From: Macrolepiota albuminosa
Lineage: Eukaryota > Basidiomycota > Agaricomycetes > Agaricales > Agaricaceae
DNA: 64,000 nt
Assembly (NCBI GenBank): GCA_027475525.1
Contig: JAMWFC010000008.1
Coordinates: 1-64,000 of the forward strand
Direction: 5' to 3'
Position numbers and translations under genes: made by a program. A model generated the notes under the pieces. That model was not told the origin of the DNA, searched no databases, and saw nothing but the letters and a program-made list of their open reading frames with translations. This document shows, piece after piece, positions 33,163 to 46,025 of the stretch (position 1 is the first letter of the stretch; each line of letters opens with the position of its first letter).

Positions 33163-35290
33163 CTATGCCCAGGGGTGTGAACGGCTACCGTGGAGGATGA
33201 GCCAGAGGAGGTAAACCCTCTCAAAGGCTTACCTGAGGAGTGTGGAGCAATTCTGATGTCCAAGGAAGAGTGGGCTAGGTATAAGAGTGCACAAGGGGAG
33301 GAACCCACCGCAGGTGCGGTGGGTGGTCAGGAGGTGCACTGCACCCAGCCTACTTGGCCACAAAGGCAATCTGGCAGAGGGAAGTGCCAACCTACATCTT
33401 TGAAGATGAAGGTTGAAGAGCTAATTTGTAATGAGTTTCCAGTGGATCTATTGAATGAGAAATTGGAAGATGATGAAGCTTGCAGCAACCAGTCGCACCG
33501 ATCTCTATGGGACCAGCCGGTACCCCCACCAGCATTTGATTGGGCCTTTGATCCGCAAATGCCTAGAGAATGGAATGAGCTAGTGGCATCCATGCATGTC
33601 TGGGAAGGTCGATCATGGATTCAGCAGACTGAGGTCTATTGGCAGGCAAGAGATGAAGAGATCTCCTTCTCAGAGGAGGTCCAGGTTGACAGGGCATCGA
33701 TTTTGGTGCAACAAGTACGGAAGGTGGTACCGATTTGTCTACAGGTGCCAGATGACAGTGAGGAGAGGTTGCAAGCACTTTGAGAGAAATATACTACCAC
33801 CCATGTAGTGGGCAGTAGTGGGAAGTAGTCACACAAACTGACATGAGCCAAGGGCAAAGGCAAGGTCAGGGCAACTGGTTTGTCCTGAGATGATATTCCA
33901 GAGCTTTGTCAGCAGTAGCAGGAGGAGTTCTCAGATATGGTTAATGGCACTAAGGAGGAGCTGCCACTGTGATGTGAGATTAACCATGAAATTAACCTGA
34001 TCAATGATACAAAACAGTACAAGTACCATCTACCACACTGTCTCATGGCCCTGCAGCTGTTGCTGCAGGATAAAACAAACCAGTACCTCAGGGCATGGTG
34101 GTGGGAGGCAAGACCTGCATCACAGGCTGTGCCACTGCTGTACATTCCAAAGAAGGATGGGATGTTATGCACAGCGCTGGATGCACACCAGCACAACAAT
34201 AACACCATTAAGGATGTAACACCACTTCCTGATCAGGAAGTGATTCAAGAGGATGTGGCATGAGCAAAAGTCAGGTCAACAATTGATCTGACAGATGCAT
34301 ATGAACAGGTCCGAATATGGGAGAGTGATGTCAGAAAGACCATGTTTTTATCGATTACTGGCACATACATGAGCAACATCATGCAGATAGGTGACTGCAA
34401 TGCCCCAGCAACCTTTCAGAGGTTGATGACGTCTATCTTTTGTGATATCATCGGACGATTCATGCATGTATATCTTGACGACATCTTTATCTATTTGGAC
34501 TCCATTGAGGAGCACAAAAAGCATCTTCATATTGTATTTGAGTGCTTATATTTGAACCTGTTGTACTTGAAGTGGAAGAAGTGTGAGTTATATGCAGACT
34601 GGGTGGATTGCCTGGGCCACATTATTGATGATAAAGATATTCATCCTGATCAGGATAAATTGAATCAGATTTGTGACTGGTGGATGCCATGAACCTATAA
34701 TGATGTGCAATGCTTTGTTGGGCTGGTGAACTACATATCGACATTCCTGCCAGATGTCATGACGTACACAGGGCCACTGATGGCCATCACACAAAATGGG
34801 GCACCATTTGTATGGTGGCCAATGCACCAATGCTGTTTTGACATGATTAAGAGGATATGTGATTGCATGCCAATCATACATCCCATTGATCTGCGATGAG
34901 ATGAACCAATATGGCTCATTTATGATGCTTCTAAGATGGAAGTAGGAGCAATGTATGGACAAGAACAGTCATGGCAAACCTGCCATCTGGCTAGTTTTAT
35001 GTCAAAGAAGTTCACAAATGCACAGCAGAACTATGCCATGCATGAGTTGGAGATGTTGGCTATATTGGAGGCCCTCTTGAAATGGGAGGACAAGTTGATG
35101 GGGTATGACATTCATATTATAACCAACCACAAAGCTCTTGAGTTCTTCAAAACTCAGGCAAATTTATCACCGTGTCAGCAGCAATAGATTGATTACATGT
35201 CACAGTACAAATTTGACATAACTTATGTCAAAGGGGAGCTTAACAAGGTAGCTGATTGTTTGTTGCGCTACTTTGAGAGTGACTAAAGGG
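33163..35290 (+). pseudogene. Reverse transcriptase and RNase H (element 3)
   Basis: RT motifs: IDLTDAYEQVRI near 34270, then QIGDCNAPATFQRLM, and the catalytic YLDD box at 34471-34482. RNase H covers about 34900-35290 with IYDASKMEVGA, YAMHELEMLAI and the ITNHKALEFF motif. The acidic catalytic residues are kept. Stops fall at 34261, 34690, 34897 and 35185. The stretch 33190-33783 is a linker with no clear domain. Confidence 0.85.
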
Positions 35291-37082
35291 ATGAGGCCCA
35301 TGAGGCTTATCATTATGTCAATGCAGATATATATATTGACTCAGAGGAAGAAGACATACCTTACCAACAGTATCGGAAGATTAAGGATCACATGGTAGAC
35401 ATTTGAGCCATGCAGGTTTGAAAGCATCAGCACAGTAAGCGGCTGCATGAGCGGCAGGAGGCACAGGACAGCAAGGTGGAACGACTCAAGGTCATAGGCG
35501 CTGGGGCTGGGGTGTGCCTTGGTGGGAGCACTGCAAAGATGAGTGACAGGAATATTTGATTGGCAGACGCACTACGGACACCTGCAGAGATGAGGTCTAC
35601 CCCCCAAGACTATCATTGAACTGAGTTTCAAAAGACAGTGCTACTTGGATATCCAGAGGATAGATTGTGTGCAGAGGTGTTGGCACAGCCCAAAGATCAC
35701 CCTGGTTTTTCAGTGCATCAGGAACTAATCTACACTACTAGCGCTAGTGGCCAGCAGGTACTGTGCTTGCTCTGGCAGTACGCATTGATTGCAGAGGTGA
35801 TCAATCAGGCACATGGGGTAGTTGGACACTTTGGGTTGCAGAAGACACTAGAGTATGTGCGGCACTGGTATTGGTGGCCAAAGATGCATGCAGATGTATT
35901 CACATTTTGCACAACTTGCAAGTTGTGCCAACAGGCAAAAGGGGCCAACCGTAAACCAGCTGGCAGGCTGCATTTGCTGCCTGTGCCCATGAAACCATGG
36001 AATTCCATCAGGATGGACTTTGTTGGTCCGTTTCCCAAATCCAGGGAGTTCAACTACCTGTAGGTAGTAATATGCCAGATGATGAGTATGGTACACTTGA
36101 TACCAGTGTGCACTACAATGAAGGCGTCAGAGCTTTCATGGATTTATTTGAAGGAAATCATGCGGTTGCACAGTTTGCCTAGCTCGATTGCCAGTGATTG
36201 GGATTCAAAGTTTATGTCGAAGTGGTGGCAAGAGCTCCACATGATGATGGGGGCAAAACTGCTAATGTCAACATCCTTTCATCCACAGATAGATGGGCAG
36301 ATGGAGCAAGCAAACCATAATGTAGCACAGATACTGTGCACGGTAGTGCACCCAGACCAGCAGGACTGGGTTGATTGAGTACTGTTGACAGAGTTTGCGA
36401 TAAATGCTAGCATGTCGGATACAACCAGGTATGCCCCATTTGAATTGAATGGAGGGTTCATGCCTTCCATGTTGCAGGAGTTGTGTACTGATGCCATGGT
36501 TCATAAGGGGGTGAAGGACTTTGTGCGGACTGCCCTGGAAAACTTGGCAAACATGCATGATGCAATCATTGAAGCATGCATGTTTCAATCAAAGTCCGCT
36601 AACAGAAGGCGAGCAGAGGAGCCATTGTTGGCTGTGGGAGCACTGGTATATCTATCAATGCAAAACTTGAACCTACTCAAGGCCAGGGTGAGCAAGCTAT
36701 GTCCAAAGTATATTGGGCTGTATAAGATTATACAGGCTGAGCCAAAGTTGTTGAACTATGTATTGGAGTTGCCTATGGTGCTACAGACACAATGTATTGT
36801 ACCAAAGTTCCATGTATCACTGCTTCAACCCTTCAGGCCGAATGATGATGCATTGTTTCCTAGACAGGTGGTTTTGGAAGCATATGACTTTGGGGCAAAG
36901 AATAATCAGGAGTGGTTTGTCGAGGACCTGGTAGGCCATCGGTGGAACGAGGCTGGGGGTCTGGAGTATGAGGTACAGTGGAGTCTGGGTGATACAACAT
37001 AGGAGCTGCATCAGGCATGTGCCAAGTTGGCCGTCTTAGATTGGTATTTGGAGTTGCATGGCATGAAGCACCCTGCATAGTT
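35291..37082 (+). pseudogene. Integrase with chromodomain-like C-terminus (element 3)
   Basis: The HHCC module is near 35810-35940 (H..H then CKLC). The catalytic triad is complete: Asp in IRMDFVGPF (about 36016), Asp in IASDWDSKF (about 36196) and Glu in GQMEQANH (about 36304). The C-terminal part includes VPKFHVSLLQPF and then EWFVEDLVGHRW..YEVQWSLGDTT, a chromodomain-like segment ending near 37080. Stops lie at 36061, 36376, 37000 and 37078. Confidence 0.85.
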
Positions 37083-37226
37083 GCCTAGGAAGAACAGAGC
37101 TCAGGGAGCTATGTGAGGGTGGCAGATTGTTGGCCAAATAGAGAAGTGCTGATGTAAGCAAAGGCAGTGTTACAGCTGACTTGGAATTTCTATCTTGTCA
37201 TTCGATTGTGTTTACACCTCACAACA

Positions 37227-39918
37227 ATGTCTTCGTTGCATCAGGATCAACGTTATTCGAGAGATAACCAGAGCTCATGGAGCTCTGGTAGTGGGGGAGA
37301 GTTGAGAGAGTTGAGAGAACTGCAGCAACAACAAGGGGGTATGGGGAGTTTTTTTATGTATCCCCAGGTGCAGCAGGGTTACAGGCAGGGGCAGATGCCC
37401 ATGTTTTTTATGCCAATGCTAGTATCTATGGGTCAGCAGGCAGCGGGGGCAGGATCAAACTGGGGAATAATGATGCTCCAGGGAGCAATAATGCCATCGG
37501 TGCAGCCCTGGCAGCAAATGGGAGGTCTGATATAAGGCCAGACACAGAGTGGAGGAAGTCATCAGCCTATGGAAGTTGATGAGGAAGTGAGAGTGAGTAG
37601 GCCAAGGAAAGAAAGGTCACCTCCGGTAGAAGGACGATGTAAAGTGCAGTACAATAGAGAGGTACCTCAGGAATCTCCTTAGGAGAGGTTGCAGGAGGAT
37701 CATAGGTCAAGCAGACAAGGTCCACCAGAAGAGCCACATTGAGAGGTGAGGCAGCAGTCTCCTGAGTGGGAGACAATCCAGGATAAAGGAAAGAGGAAGG
37801 AATGGATGTCAGAGAGGGATTAATTGTGTGACGAGCCACAGGCAGAGGCGCTGTGGAGACAGTTGATACAGGTAGGTCATCATGTGCCGCCTGAAACCAA
37901 GTTTCTACAAGATATGGTGGCCCAAGTAGTGGTCACGGGGCTGTTAGACAAGATAGTGCTGTTGCAAGAGTGGCAGCATAATACTATTGCAATATTTAAC
38001 AGGGCATTGAAACAATGGGCTGCCATACCCAAATCTGCTGTGGAGTCAGAACTGAAGAGAATCTGGGCAGATTGACTATGGGGGGAGGACAGCGCTCGAC
38101 CTTGTAAAGGTTGAGTAACTAGGGTACTGTTGTTGGAGCAGAGAATAGAGAGAGAGTGTGGGCTCTCGACATTGTTGGAATTGTCCAGACAAGGCTTGGT
38201 GAGGAGTGTAATGTCTTTTGATGCAAGCACCGAAGAGGAAAGAGAGGACAGTGAAGCAGGTGGATGAATTTTTGGTGCAAACGGTGACATTTGCAGCAGA
38301 TGTGCCCCAGGGAGCACTGGGAGGAGTTTTGAGGTTCCAGCCTCCGGTAGAGTATGAATTGCCAGCGGAAAGTTACTCAGAGACATAGCTGGATGCCGAC
38401 CCTCGAACAGAGCAGGAGGCAGAGAATGTGGTGCCTCTAGGAGTACTGATGGCTGCTGCAGGAGAGGCAAAGGTAGCCTATTCCTACAAGGATAATGAAG
38501 ACGAGGATGCAAACTATATTAGTTTGAACGAGGCCACTCCTGATGAGGAGGAGTCTAAGCATGAGTGAGGAGTGCAGGTTGCCCACAATATGAAGAAGAG
38601 TAAGTGGAGGAAGAACAAACAGGTTGAGCTCTGAGTCTAGCCATGTGAGCGGGTATGGTGGCGTAAAAGGAGCCCTCAGTAAGGTAGTGCCTAGAGAGTT
38701 TCCCATGAATCTCCTCCAGCTACAAAAGCTGGTGGAATTGATTTGCAATCAATCTGCACAGGCCAATGACAGGATTGCTGGTTATCACTTGTACTGAGAG
38801 TTTTGTCATGTGAGTGATGCCTGCAATGTCAGTGCATGAGACAGGACCATGAAGCTGGTCTTGAACCATAGCAAATATAACTACATGGATCCACCATTTG
38901 AGGCATGCTCAGCAGTGATGAGGCTGATGTCCCTTCCTGTCCCGGACGGGATAGTATGCACAAAGGAGTGGGGGAGCCATTGCAATACAACGCTTGCAGG
39001 TGTCAGCTTTGAGCAGATTGAGAAGACGCTAGACCTGGAGAAATGGGCCCAGAATGCACTCTACTTCAGACGTCCAGGCATGCCTAATGCTATCCCAGGT
39101 ATAGCATTTGATACTGCATATTGCATGCACTGGAGGACCATTTTTGGTCATGCTCTGATTAGATCTTTGTTTCTCCAGGACAAGGCTTGCTCATTGTTTG
39201 CCCAGCAAATGGCGCTGGTCTTGGCCAAGCCAGGATTGTACTGCGAGGCGGTACAAAACTTTAATGCGGCCTATCCAAATGATCTGTTCGTCCCAGCTCC
39301 ATGGATAATCATGTCAATTATGACGCCTATCTTTCCAGATGAGGCAGCAGGCACCATTATAGAGGATGATGTGCTACAGGTAATGCTTTATAATCGCATT
39401 CCCCTGGAATGGGCCAACCATGCATATATGTATGGTGTGGTGTATTTAGAACACCAGTTTTTCCATCCTAGTCCGGCAATGCCTCAATATGTCCATGTTG
39501 ATAATGAATGCCATGTATGAATGCATTACTATGGGGTCCCAGTCGCTATACTGGAATGGGATGGATGGAGAACACCAACCACCAAAGATGTTTCCTGCCT
39601 TTGGGTTTTATTGGCCAAGGAGAAGAATGAGCAGCGCCGGTTTTATGCCAACCATGGACTGCATTACTATATTGGGTCAGATCCCAATATGCACCATCTC
39701 TGGAAGAGGCAGGAGCAACATGGACCCTGCCCACAAGCTGTTTGGCCGTAGGCGCTGGCTCATCATGGGACATTGACATGCCATCAATGCCACCGGCTCC
39801 AGCGCCACCCTCAAGACCACCATCTGTTGATGAGTGCATGCAGTCTCCACAGTTGAAAGATTACCCATCTAGCTTGCCTGAGCCAGTGGCCTCACCTATC
39901 ACACCCACTATGGAGTGA
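37227..39918 (+). pseudogene. Third sense ORF of element 3, unknown family
   Basis: Starts at ATG 37227, about 145 bp after integrase. The N-terminal part is rich in Gln, Gly and Met. The middle has a helical segment (37890-38075). The best-kept part is 38849-39520 and 39521-39751, with motifs such as WAQNALYFRRPGMPNAIPG, LEWDGW and SDPNMHHLWKRQ. The C-terminus is Pro- and Ser-rich and ends at 39918. Several stops and frame changes occur. No transmembrane or envelope features were seen, and the family was not recognised. Its length of nearly 900 codons and its place before the polypurine tract make it an integral part of the element. Confidence 0.6.
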
Positions 39919-39965
39919 TACCGTTGGTCCGCAGAATGGAGCCTTGAAGACCATACAATGGTCTG

Positions 39966-39976
39966 AAAGGGGGGCG
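39966..39976 (+). other. Polypurine tract (element 3)
   Basis: AAAGGGGGGCG lies directly before the right LTR start at 39977. Confidence 0.7.
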
Positions 39977-40229
39977 TGTAACAGGGGGACCTCTTTGAGG
40001 TCCTCTATTCATTATTTACTTTTACACAGCACCCTTAAAGGTGTTGGGAGCATAGTGTACTATAGAGAAATAATTACAATAATAATTATTTCCCAATTAA
40101 TTTACATATAAATCATACAGTATTTACTTGTATTTGGGGTAGATACTTTTTTACTAACACTATGTACAGAGAAATCTACCAATTTGGCAGATTCTGTGTC
40201 TTGTGTGAGTAAGACGGTAATTTCTTACA
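39977..40229 (+). repeat. 3' LTR of element 3
   Basis: 253 bp, the same length as and nearly identical to 30094-30346, starting TGTAACAGGGGG. Confidence 0.93.
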
Positions 40230-40777
40230 ATTTCAGTGGTGGTGATTCTTCAATTTCCAAGTTGTCTCACTGCTCCTGCATTCCAGGTGGCTACACAACA
40301 TGTCATTTAATTACAGTTATGCAATATAATGGGAAAAAGATTTTCTGATGACACTGATGACAGGCCAGTCAAGGTTTTCCCCTTCCATACTATGGCACTC
40401 ATTCCAAACATTGCCAAGTTTATCCATATGTGTCTTCCAACCATCCCAGTCCTGACTGTCATGATCAGGGATCATGTTATTGACAAGTTCAAGGAGTTGG
40501 ATGAGTTCTGCCTTGCCATGTTGAACAAATCGGTTATGGACAGCAAGAAGAGTTTCTTGCTGCTTAGGAGACAGCATAACACAGGTGATTGGATTACCAT
40601 AGATAGGCCAGAAATTGCTTTTAGAACTCTTCTGGGGAGGCATTCGGACTGAATTGTAATTTTTCACAAAAATCACATGACATTTTTGGGATGATCATGT
40701 TAGAAATGTTAAAAACATGTTAAAAACATGTGAGAAATGAGTTTGTTCTTAACATTTCTATTTTTAACCCAGCCCTA
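40230..40777 (-). pseudogene. hAT 5' region and first transposase segment
   Basis: It lies between element 3 and the right terminal repeat. A minus-strand ORF of 119 codons (40317-40676) could be the start of the transposase, but it has no motif that I recognise. Subterminal AACATGT and GAGAAATG motifs recur near the terminus, as in many hAT ends. Confidence 0.5.
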
Positions 40778-40785
40778 ATCACAAT
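40778..40785. repeat. Right 8-bp target duplication of the hAT element
   Basis: ATCACAAT, identical to 21563-21570. Confidence 0.9.
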
Positions 40786-41430
40786 ACTGTGGATATTTAA
40801 AGAAAGCATGACAGATGACATTTGTCCTACCTCAGAGAATGATGAGAAGATGGCTGATGATACACAGACATAACACCAGCAATGACCAACATAGTGTATT
40901 CTCCCAGGCTAAGATAATTTCAGTGCTGCAGTTCATTGATCTCAGAGAAATAACTGACCTATACCCTACAACTTCCACCAGTGAAATTCCCCAAGTCATC
41001 CAAAGCTTCACAAAGGCATACTGAAGAACAAATAGGGAAGCTTGATAGGCTTTAGACTCTTATAAGTTTGAAAGCCCCACTCATCAGTAAATCAGCTGTG
41101 AGAATAGTTAAGACTCCAGAAAAGCCTGCCTTCTTAAGGATACTGTTGCATTTGTCAACATGAGTCTCAAAAAGATGAGTTTTGACCACCTTGCCCAGAA
41201 AAGACAAACACAATCCGAGCATTTTTTGCCATTGCCTGGGCAGGTAGAGCTTTTTGGAGTTTAACAATGAGATCCTCCTTGCAGTTTGCAAAAACAGCCA
41301 GTCAGTATTCGTAAATCTGTTGGCATCATGTAAGCAATATCCACAAAACACAAGTTGCTTCTGAGTTCTCAACAAAGTCCAAGTATTTTGAACCAAGATT
41401 TTCAAAGTGCAGGGTCATCCTTTGCACATC
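40786..41430 (-). pseudogene. Polyketide synthase relic, acyltransferase part
   Basis: On the minus strand, in shifting frames, the order of an iterative fungal PKS is visible. First comes a linker (YEY.LAVFANCKEDLIVKLQKA), then the acyltransferase start ARIVFVFSGQGGQ, then HVDKCNSILKKAGFSGVL, then LSLGEYTMLVIAGV around the GHSxGEY active-site motif. The His of that motif is lost. Stops and frameshifts are many. The hAT inserted just downstream, and an ACP-like piece continues on its far side (21340-21562). It was probably a non-reducing type enzyme. Confidence 0.7.
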
Positions 41431-41560
41431 AACTAAGAGAAGAATTAAAGTCTGAAATCAAAGCTTGAAAAGCAAACAACATTATACTATTTATTGTTTC
41501 ATGAGTCGGGGATGGCGCATGCGCCGCTACGATATCATTTGATGTAGACAAAAAGTCCGG

Positions 41561-42541
41561 TCACTGTCCATCAGTTCCGACGAGGACTCCTCCAACGAGA
41601 ATGGCACCAAGGTCTGCCATCACTAGGTCTAGCTGACCAAAGTTATCGGTAGGAACGGCAAACGCAGTTTTTGATGGGGTGACGCTCATGGAGCTAGTAG
41701 AAGTCAACGTCAATGAAGTGACTGAGGAAGAAGCTTTCTTGGATACAGCCAGGGACGATGCCGTCGAAGTATGAGTGGAAGTGGTGAAAGTCAAAGTTGA
41801 TGCCTTCTCAAAGGTAGTCGAGCTTGTGGTGGGTTCAGGTGTCCATGTGCTACTGGGTGTCACTTTCTCGGTGGTGGTAGGTTTTGGCGGCGGAGCAGAA
41901 GTCGTCTTGGGTTTTGAATCCTGTCCGGAACCGAATTCCCAGGATCCATAGAGGTATCCATCAGCAGTGCTCCCGAAAAAGTTGAAGAGACCGGGAGAAA
42001 AATCGAGAGCTGCGTATGGACATTCCATGCACTGTTTTTAAAGTCAGATAGCTATCATACATATTAGCTCGACGCTTGACCTCATCCACAATTGTTGCTT
42101 GAGCACTCTTTCCTTTGTACGTGATTGTGATTGGTTCAAAGCAGTGCTCGCCATTTCCAAATTGCTACACAGGCAAGTTTAGTTGACAACCTCTGATTTT
42201 TTTACAACCAAGTCTTACTTCTTGAGTTAATGCCACAATCTCGATTTTTCGTCAACAAATGGCATATGCTTGCCAATTAAGTATCTTACGAAGTCGTTTG
42301 GACCGTTTGTTTTCCCACAAGCACCGAGTCCAGGGTGATACCACGAAAACCTGGCATTGGGGCCAAACCTTCTCTGCAAGACCTTTGTTTCATCCCTTGC
42401 GGTTCTGTTTCTCGTGGATGAGTTATCCAAAAGTCTCCGAACATGGCGACTGCGAGGCGAAGAGCTAGAATCATGGGAGCTGGCAAGGGCTGAGGCCAGA
42501 GACATAATGACAATGACGAAAATAGCCATCAAATTCATCAT
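41561..42541 (-). CDS. Expansin-like secreted protein with double-psi beta-barrel
   Basis: Exons on the minus strand: 42541-42290, 42239-42219, 42164-42081, 42031-41561; introns of 50, 54 and 49 nt, all phase 0. The product is 275 aa. A signal peptide (MMNLMAIFVIVIMSLASALA) is followed by a basic region. The barrel domain then has FSWYHPGLGACGKTN, FGNGEHCFEPITI, TIVDE and CMECPYAALDFSP, with the Cys and Asp residues of the family. A Ser/Thr-rich tail follows. Family members are secreted wall-loosening or plant-induced proteins without proven catalysis. Exon 2 is only 21 nt. The third intron has an unusual GTCAAG donor. The start is the first of two adjacent ATGs. Confidence 0.85.
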
Positions 42542-42928
42542 TACTGAGGTATCTGTAGTAGATGTAAAGACCGTGAGTGGGAACGATGCCGCAAGATCAG
42601 AATTCAAAAGAGCGTGGTGGTAGTGAGCGTGACGGCACTGACGGGCACAAAGAAACGGAAAAAATCTGTAGCGATGAGATCAGAAGTGCTGTGATCGCCG
42701 TACTTCGGCCGGAAAAACAATGCGCTGGTTGAACAACCATGGAACGAAAGCAATTTGAAATATTGGTGCGTAAGCAGTGTGAGGGCAGGAATGACTGAAG
42801 CGCCAAAAGCTCTCAAGTTGGTCCCCTTTTGTAAGTCCGATCAATCGCCGATTCCCGCACACACTCTGGCATTCAAAGATGTTCTCCGTAACCCATGCTA
42901 TTTAGTTCGGAACATTCCCTAAAAATAA

Positions 42929-44430
<1,502 letters not shown>

Positions 44431-44859
44431 CTTGCTGAAGTGAGGACGGGTAGTCTTGTCGGAGAAAGCGATGTTAGCCGTGCACAATAGAAACCTGTAT
44501 CTTGGAAATTCGCAGAATGAGATTTGATATATTGTCTACTTCTGAGATCTGAAGCTTGAAGTCCTACTTCGTCCTCAAAAACTTCGGGGCAGATCTAGCG
44601 ATCCAGAGGCTAAATGATAAAAATGATGTCATGAAAGTCGGTCCTGAAAATAAGATGATGGACAGCAAATCAGTCAGATTCTCCAACTTGCACCAAACTT
44701 GGTTATAAGTAGTACTACTTGATGGGCTGATCAATGGTCCCAAGTTAACATGGTCATGATGTACATCTCTCATTATATCTATCAACGTCTTACTTTGATC
44801 CGAATTTGATGAACGATATACAGTACTGTTTGGATTTTGGAACCCAATAGAGTAGAAAT
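44431..44859. other. Intergenic sequence before the solo LTR
   Basis: It holds the 3' end of the upstream gene's transcript and AT-rich DNA. No gene was recognised. Confidence 0.6.
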
Positions 44860-45220
44860 TGTTGGAATAGACTCTTGCTGTGGCGGCGGCGCATCTCTTA
44901 CTTCCGGCTAAATTACCGCCCCCCGGTTACTAAATGGTCTTTTCATTTTTTTTCTTATTTCTTTATTTTATTTTCCTTATTTTACTTCTCTGGTACGATC
45001 GAGCCCGATCGTACTATACAGTTCCCTCAGTCACCGACTACCTATGTGGCGTGTGTTTACATTCCCGGCCCCTCAGTTTCTTTCTTGAGACTGAGGGTAC
45101 GTTATTACTCGATAATCTCTTTACTTACCCTATCCTGTAGACTAGAAACTTACTTAGTGCTACAGGTGGAACAGAGTTTCTTTCTTGAGACTGAGGACTA
45201 GAAACTTACTTAGTGCTACA
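44860..45220. repeat. Solo LTR with 5-bp target duplication
   Basis: Starts TGTTGGAATAG and ends TTAGTGCTACA, flanked on both sides by GAAAT (44855-44859 and 45221-45225). 361 bp, with an internal duplication of the last 25 bp or so (ACTAGAAACTTACTTAGTGC occurs twice). The TGTTGGAATA start is common in Ty1/copia LTRs, so that class is suggested. It arose by recombination between two LTRs. Confidence 0.88.
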
Positions 45221-45225
45221 GAAAT

Positions 45226-46025
45226 TGGAGAATCAGCCTTGAGAATATCCCACTCACAGTATTTCGAAGCGTATTTCACAATGATATCAGCAGTTCCTCG
45301 TGGGCACTTATGGTAGTGTAAGCTCCATTAAGAATATGATATCAAGCGACTCTTACAGAGGCAGAGGTTGACACCAGTAACCACCTGTAACTGAACTCAG
45401 TCTATGGCTATTTGATTGGAATTGGGTATGAAGAACTGTTCAGCCATGCCAAGTCGCTAGACAGACGAAACACAAGTGTAGGACCTTGTCCTCAATTGAG
45501 AGAAAGAACAACCAACGTCGATATATTTCTGCGAGCAAGCTAAGGAGTTGGTACGAGAACAGAGAGGGAAAAAGAAAGACCGAAGAAGACTGACGACGGA
45601 TCGGTGTGTATATGACGGAAGTAAATATAATTAGGAAAGTGTATTATACAGTATTGTTCGGATGGTTGTAATAACAGCAATAGGAAAGACATGCAATCTA
45701 CCACTGGGTCGTATGTAGGTGCTGTTGGACGCACTACGTCCCCGAATTCATTACCCTGCGTACAGCAAGCAGGCGTTGGCACTGGATATGTAAGTAGCTC
45801 AAAAGATGATACCGTGTCGGTGGAATTTATCAAACGGCAGGAAGCCATTTGAGGACAACAGAGGACAGGCTACTTCCATGACATTTCTTCCTATAACATC
45901 CTACGTCCGGTCTCAAGAATTATTCTGATGTTGAGACGCCTATGTCTCAATACTCTCATTCGTGCCGACAAAGCTGAGAATGTCTTGTTTCATCTCTCAC
46001 CGTAAAGCCACTTTGGACACAAACC
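45226..46025. other. Intergenic sequence between the convergent genes
   Basis: No gene could be supported. A minus-strand ORF at 45540-45848 has no recognisable motif. The region holds the 3' end of the 46026-47734 transcript. Confidence 0.5.

Larger units (their letters stand above)
30094..40229 (+). mobile_element. Element 3: Ty3 retrotransposon inside the hAT
   Basis: Two 253-bp LTRs (TGTAACAGG..CTTACA) flank 9.6 kb. Domain order: gag with zinc knuckle, protease, reverse transcriptase, RNase H, integrase with chromodomain-like end, then an extra sense ORF. The LTRs differ at only a handful of sites, fewer than in element 1, so this is the younger insertion. The flanks ATTCC (left) and ATTTC (right) may be a 5-bp target duplication with one change. 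Stops, often in Trp or Arg codons, interrupt all ORFs. Confidence 0.92.
21571..40777 (-). mobile_element. hAT transposon, swollen by two later insertions
   Basis: The ends are inverted repeats: TAGGGCTGTGTTAAAAAT at the left and the complement of TAGGGCTGGGTTAAAAAT at the right (17 of 18 match), flanked by perfect 8-bp duplications ATCACAAT. The transposase is on the minus strand in three pieces: 40230-40777, 29081-30093 and 21784-23474. The breaks are caused by a palindromic element (23482-29073) and by LTR element 3 (30094-40229). Without them the transposon would be about 3.5 kb. It landed in a polyketide synthase relic. Confidence 0.9.

Noticed and set aside
37227..39918. Envelope gene in element 3
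   Set aside because: No signal peptide, transmembrane helix or cleavage motif was seen.
45540..45848. 102-codon minus-strand ORF between the flavin oxidoreductases
   Set aside because: No motif, no splice context and low-complexity hydrophobic stretches; probably non-coding.
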